From Rhizobium sophorae (GTDB lineage: Bacteria; Pseudomonadota; Alphaproteobacteria; Rhizobiales; Rhizobiaceae): a stretch of 64,000 nt of DNA. A model generated the notes under the pieces. It did not search any database and had not been told where the DNA came from. It worked only from the letters and a program-made list of their open reading frames with translations. Position numbers and translations under genes: made by a program. Below, one piece after another: positions 61,215-64,000 of this stretch (positions are counted from its first letter, which is position 1; each line of letters opens with the position of its first letter). The stretch covers positions 124,001 through 188,000 of the forward strand of contig NZ_JABFCN010000001.1 in the NCBI RefSeq assembly GCF_013087515.1, in the 5' to 3' direction.

Positions 61215-61323
61215 ATGAAGTTCGAAACCATTTCTGGGGCATGAGGCGCGTGCTTCAATCACCGCATTGGCTTGCTGAAGATTGCGCGCCGGCTGGGGTT
61301 TGGCGGAAACGCACCCCCATTCT

Positions 61324-61410
61324 CCGTCATTCCAGGCCTTGAGCCTGGAATCCATGCCCGCTGACGATAGAGGCCAGCGTGGATCCTCGGGTCAAGCCCG
61401 AGGAGGACGG
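61324..61410. repeat. 87-bp palindromic repeat, copy 3
   Basis: CCGTCATTCCAGGCCTTGAG at 61324 and CTCGGGTCAAGCCCGAGGAG.. to GACGG at 61410 match copies 1 and 2. The left arm has diverged (CCAGGC for CTCGGG), so its stem is weaker. It stands just before decayed copy C. Confidence 0.7.
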
Positions 61411-61436
61411 AGCAAGGGGTGGGCTGCGGGACAAAT

Positions 61437-61695
61437 CCGAGATGGTGGCTCAGTGACGCTGGCCAACTCGCAAGCCTTGGCGAATGGCGCGTACGATTGG
61501 AGGGCAGCGCCGACTTGGTCGACATTACCTTTGAATTCAAATTTCGCAGCCTGGATTTACAGTAGTCATAACGGATGTGTCGGGAGGTGATCAAGGGCTT
61601 TTGACTGCAGGTCATGCGCCGGTTTGAAATCGGCCCGATCGACGGCAGAAAGCCTCACCGCTTTGCGAGCCTTCAGGTCCGGCGTACAATGAGCT
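61437..61695 (+). repeat. Copy C of a decayed tripled sequence
   Basis: This copy keeps the longest frame of the three: LSDAGQLASLGEWRVRLEGS then ADLVDITFEFKFRSLDLQ*. The match with copy B continues past the stop for about 130 bases, through CATGCGCCGGTTTGAAATCG to GGTCCGGCGTACAAT at about 61690. The HigB-like toxin is cut off exactly where this repeat ends. Confidence 0.78.
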
Positions 61696-61698
61696 GAC

Positions 61699-61866
61699 AT
61701 GAAGTCACTCTTTCCGGCAACCGACAAGGTCGGACGGCACCATGTGTTCAACATTGGCGGCAACAAGCTGCGATTGATTGCGGTGGTCCATTACACATTC
61801 AAGAAGGTCTATATCCAGAAGATTATGGACCATGCGGAATACGACAAAGGAACATGGAAGGCTTAG
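61699..61866 (+). pseudogene. HigB-type toxin, N-terminally truncated (55 aa)
   Basis: ATG 61699 reads MKSLFPATDKVGRHHVFNIG then GNKLRLIAVVHYTFKKVYIQ and HAEYDKGTWKA*. That is the C-terminal half of HigB/RelE-like toxins, which normally have about 40 more residues before this point. The upstream DNA is repeat copy C instead. The mRNA-cleaving fold is therefore incomplete. The stop is five bases before the higA-like start, as in intact higBA operons. Confidence 0.8.
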
Positions 61867-61870
61867 CCCG

Positions 61871-62278
61871 ATGAGCGCACTTGTAAAACTGGTCAGTGAG
61901 CACTGGATACATGTAGCCCCTCTTCTTGCCATGCCGACCAATGACGCTGAATATGATCGTCTCGTGGAGCAACTTGACGAGATCCTGGCTGAAGTCGGCG
62001 ACGACGAGGGTCATCCTTTGGCGTTGCTTGCATCGCGTATGGGAGACCTTGTCGAGGCCTATGACGAGCAAAACCGCCCAATGCCTCCGGTGACCGGAGC
62101 TGATGCACTGCGTTACATCATGGAAGAGCGGAATCTTGGCCAGTCCGAGGTGCCGGAAGTCGGCGCTCAGTCCGTCGTGTCCGAGATTCTCAGAGGAAAG
62201 AGACAAATCAACGTCCGACAGGCTCGCGCGCTGAGTGAGCGATTCTTCATTCCAGCGACGGTATTTCTATCGCTTTGA
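61871..62278 (+). CDS. HigA-type antitoxin
   Basis: 136 residues from ATG 61871 (MSALVKLVSEHWIHVAPLLA). The C-terminal Xre-type helix-turn-helix is EVGAQSVVSEILRGKRQINV with the conserved ARALSERFFIPATVFL. The N-terminal acidic part would bind the toxin. It looks intact, while its toxin is truncated, so it may now act only as a DNA-binding regulator of its own promoter or against another HigB. Confidence 0.87.
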   Translation: MSALVKLVSEHWIHVAPLLAMPTNDAEYDRLVEQLDEILAEVGDDEGHPLALLASRMGDLVEAYDEQNRPMPPVTGADALRYIMEERNLGQSEVPEVGAQSVVSEILRGKRQINVRQARALSERFFIPATVFLSL

Positions 62279-62300
62279 AGATGGAGATGCATGGCGGCGC

Positions 62301-62699
62301 TCAAGGGAAGATGCCCGCCATTTTGAGTTTGCCGCAGAATGCCGACATCGCTTTCGCGACGCCCTCGCTGCAGGGAAACTTGAACGGTCGCGTGGCTTCC
62401 TCGGTCAAAACCGGCTCGCCTGTTGCGGCGTCACGGCCGGTAACATGCTTCGTCAGCAGGATGCCGCAGGCCTCGCCGGCGGCCTCGTCGATCGCCATCT
62501 GGACATCGCCAAGATAGGTATCGCTGGGGATGTCGATGATGAAGGCCGTGAAAAATCTCACGCCTCGGCTCCCCGCCACAGCCTTGACCAGGCTTGCATG
62601 CGCCTCGGAGACCTCAATCTCCTTCTCCGGCGGCCACATCACATCACTTGCAGGCCACTCATCATCTTCCACGGCTTCGCCGATCGGCTGCTCGCGCAT
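62301..62699 (-). CDS. Hypothetical protein (132 aa)
   Basis: Starts at ATG 62699, with GGAG eight bases upstream (MREQPIGEAVEDDEWPASDV). RGVRFFTAFIIDIPSDTYLG then QMAIDEAAGEACGILLTKHV suggests a mixed alpha/beta fold. No family is recognised. The gene is convergent with higA, 22 bp apart. Confidence 0.6.
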   Translation of the reverse strand: MREQPIGEAVEDDEWPASDVMWPPEKEIEVSEAHASLVKAVAGSRGVRFFTAFIIDIPSDTYLGDVQMAIDEAAGEACGILLTKHVTGRDAATGEPVLTEEATRPFKFPCSEGVAKAMSAFCGKLKMAGIFP

Positions 62700-62935
62700 A
62701 TCCGCTCTCCACATCTTCGGTTTTCAGATGGCGGCCGCCGCGCCGATGTTCTTATTATGTTCTGATAACGGAGAGAGTCAAGACGGATGTTTTGGTATGC
62801 GCTGCCTTCCAGGGCAACCGCCAGAGAACGGGCATGATCAAGAGATCTGCACCGTCCCCCGGCCCTGCCTTAAAACCCCGCTTGAGCACGACCTTGCCCG
62901 GGGCTCCGGCTGCGACCGCATTCTGCGCCGTCACG

Positions 62936-63319
62936 CTAGGCACCGCTCCTGGCAGGGCTGAGGTGGGTCAGTACGCAGCGCCACCTGTTACCCTCCCGGT
63001 GATAGACGTCGGTGATCCATTCGTCGGCTGATATCGGTTCGCCGCGGAACATGCCGGTGTTCTGCCCGCGACCGGTAACCGTGGCGACATTGCCGAGCAG
63101 ATGGACGTGATGCGTCGTCTTGGTCATCGTGTCATGGCTCAGGACAGCGGATCCAATCGCCGAAAGAATAGCCTGTGCAGGGATTGGGCCACGCTCAGGC
63201 GTCACCAGCACCCAGTCCTTCGTGATGCAGGCGGCGATCCGGGCGGGATCGTTGGAAACCATCGCCGCGTTGAAGGCGCGCTCAGCCGCCTCGAGCGCTG
63301 CAAGGGCCGCGGCACTCAC
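62936..63319 (-). CDS. NTF2-like/SnoaL-like (DUF4440-type) protein
   Basis: 127 residues from ATG 63319. The fold is indicated by LAALEAAERAFNAAMVSNDP at the start, ITKDWVLVTPERGPI and DEWITDVYHREGNRWRCVLT at the end, the usual signature of the DUF4440/SnoaL group. Substrate is unknown. Its start overlaps the stop of the VOC gene by four bases, so the two are co-transcribed. Confidence 0.83.
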   Translation of the reverse strand: MSAAALAALEAAERAFNAAMVSNDPARIAACITKDWVLVTPERGPIPAQAILSAIGSAVLSHDTMTKTTHHVHLLGNVATVTGRGQNTGMFRGEPISADEWITDVYHREGNRWRCVLTHLSPARSGA

Positions 63320-63765
63320 GCCGACATGTCCTCGTTCCAGCGGCGTTGCATCTCCTCGGGCGTGACCTGCTCGATGGTTTGCGACAACATCCAGCGATGA
63401 CCGAAGGGATCAAGCACCTGCGCCACCCGCTCGCCAAAACTCTGGTCGGTCGCCGGGCGCAACATCGTCGCCCCGGCCGACAGCGCCTGCGCCAGTGCTT
63501 CGTCGGTCGACACCGTGTCCATGTGGAAGGTTACCGGCGAGCCTCCGATGGTATCGGGAGACAGGGCGCCGAAGTCCGGATATTCGTCTGCCAGCATCAT
63601 CAGCGTCTCCCCGAAACGCAGCTCGGCATGGCCGATCCGCCCATCCGAAGGATCGGTCATGCGGAAGACTTCCGTGGCGCCGAAAGCCTCCTTGTAGAAG
63701 TCGATGGCCCGTGCCGCATCCTTGACGATGAAGTAGGCGCTCACTTTTCGGGCAAAACTCGGCAT
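63316..63765 (-). CDS. VOC-family (PhnB/glyoxalase-like) protein
   Basis: 149 residues from ATG 63765, with AAGGAGG seven bases upstream. VSAYFIVKDAARAIDFYKEA then FGATEVFRMTDPSDGRIGHA and LDPFGHRWMLSQTIEQVTPE are the hallmarks of the PhnB/YciA-type vicinal oxygen chelate fold. Metal ligands are not all clear, so catalysis is uncertain. It is divergent from the TetR gene at 63817 and probably controlled by it. Confidence 0.85.
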   Translation of the reverse strand: MPSFARKVSAYFIVKDAARAIDFYKEAFGATEVFRMTDPSDGRIGHAELRFGETLMMLADEYPDFGALSPDTIGGSPVTFHMDTVSTDEALAQALSAGATMLRPATDQSFGERVAQVLDPFGHRWMLSQTIEQVTPEEMQRRWNEDMSA

Positions 63766-63799
63766 GGATGATCCTCCTTGACTGGTTCCTTTATTAACG

Positions 63800-63812
63800 T
63801 TACGTATCGTAA
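63800..63812. promoter_or_regulatory. Candidate TetR operator
   Basis: TTACGTATCGTAA is an almost perfect palindrome between the VOC and TetR starts, and the flanking text (AACGTTACG) extends it. Its position in a 51-bp divergent gap fits an operator acting on both genes. Confidence 0.55.
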
Positions 63813-63816
63813 TGAT

Positions 63817-64000
63817 ATGAGTCAAGAGAATAACGCAACACCGAAGAAACGAGGGCGGCCGCCAAGCGCTGCCGCGCAGAGGCGTGCCTTGGAGGCCGCC
63901 CATGAAATCCTGATGGCCGAAGGTTTTGGCCGCATGACGATCGAAGCCGTGGCGGCGCGGTCCGGTGTCGGCAAGCCGACGATCTACCGCTCCTGGGCCA
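63817..64000 (+). CDS. TetR-family regulator, N-terminal part (runs off the window)
   Basis: Starts at ATG 63817 (MSQENNATPKKRGRPPSAAA) and is open to the window end, 61 residues. ALEAAHEILMAEGFGRMTIE then AVAARSGVGKPTIYRSWA is the TetR helix-turn-helix. The ligand domain lies outside the window. It probably represses the divergent VOC/NTF2-like operon. Confidence 0.88.
   Translation, partial: MSQENNATPKKRGRPPSAAAQRRALEAAHEILMAEGFGRMTIEAVAARSGVGKPTIYRSWA

Noticed and set aside
62755..62943. 62-codon minus-strand frame
   Set aside because: No ribosome site and no similarity to a family; probably chance between the hypothetical gene and the NTF2-like gene.

Overview
The window is a 64 kb piece of a fast-growing alphaproteobacterial rhizobium, most likely Rhizobium of the etli/leguminosarum group or a close relative. 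The signs are high GC, rhizobial intergenic mosaic repeats scattered between genes, a Rhizobium-etli-type asparaginase, a betI-betB-betA choline operon, an assimilatory cysH-cysD-cysN operon with an Fe-S type reductase, and families that are mostly rhizobial (twin-arginine TIGR03808-type repeat protein, BA14K, DUF1515, ExoF-like export protein). No rRNA, tRNA or CRISPR array was seen. All family assignments come from reading motifs and protein architecture, not from database searches.

Left part (1-32.4 kb) is mainly ordinary chromosome-like housekeeping and metabolic DNA. It holds an ATP-dependent DNA ligase with its partner exonuclease, an alpha/beta hydrolase, a glycerophosphodiester phosphodiesterase, two composite c-di-GMP proteins, two glutathione S-transferases, LysR, DeoR and SufR-like regulators, two MFS transporters, a zinc-dependent asparaginase, a quinone oxidoreductase, an orphan ParD antitoxin and an HdeD-like membrane protein. 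The betIBA operon makes glycine betaine from choline. An Rrf2 regulator diverges from cysHDN, which activates sulfate to APS and reduces it to sulfite. A 53-codon upstream frame with four Cys codons overlaps the start of cysH.

From 32.4 to 37.5 kb is a patchwork: an insertion-sequence remnant, a peroxiredoxin-like gene, a decayed duplicate of the cysN 3' end, a class A penicillin-binding protein with a BA14K-like tail, and an oxidoreductase 3' fragment. From 48.3 kb leftward to 37.5 kb runs a tight nine-gene polysaccharide operon: ExoF-like export protein, GT2, GT4, GT-C-like membrane protein, DUF6492-like protein, DUF1616-like protein, GT2, flippase and secreted GH5 hydrolase. It has no recognisable priming transferase or Wzc/ExoP co-polymerase. 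An IS5-type transposase remnant lies just outside its promoter end.

From 48.9 to 54.1 kb there are a frameshifted NmrA-like gene, LysR and LacI regulators, and a DegP/HtrA periplasmic protease with a clear terminator. From 54.2 to 58.5 kb is a run of nine small uncharacterised genes, most with good ribosome binding sites. From 58.8 to 62.3 kb are two phage-type small genes, three decayed copies of one sequence, three copies of an 87-bp palindromic repeat overall in the window (two of them here), a secreted dienelactone-hydrolase-like enzyme, and a HigBA toxin-antitoxin pair whose toxin has lost its N-terminus at a repeat boundary. The right edge carries an NTF2-like protein, a VOC-family protein and the start of a divergent TetR regulator.
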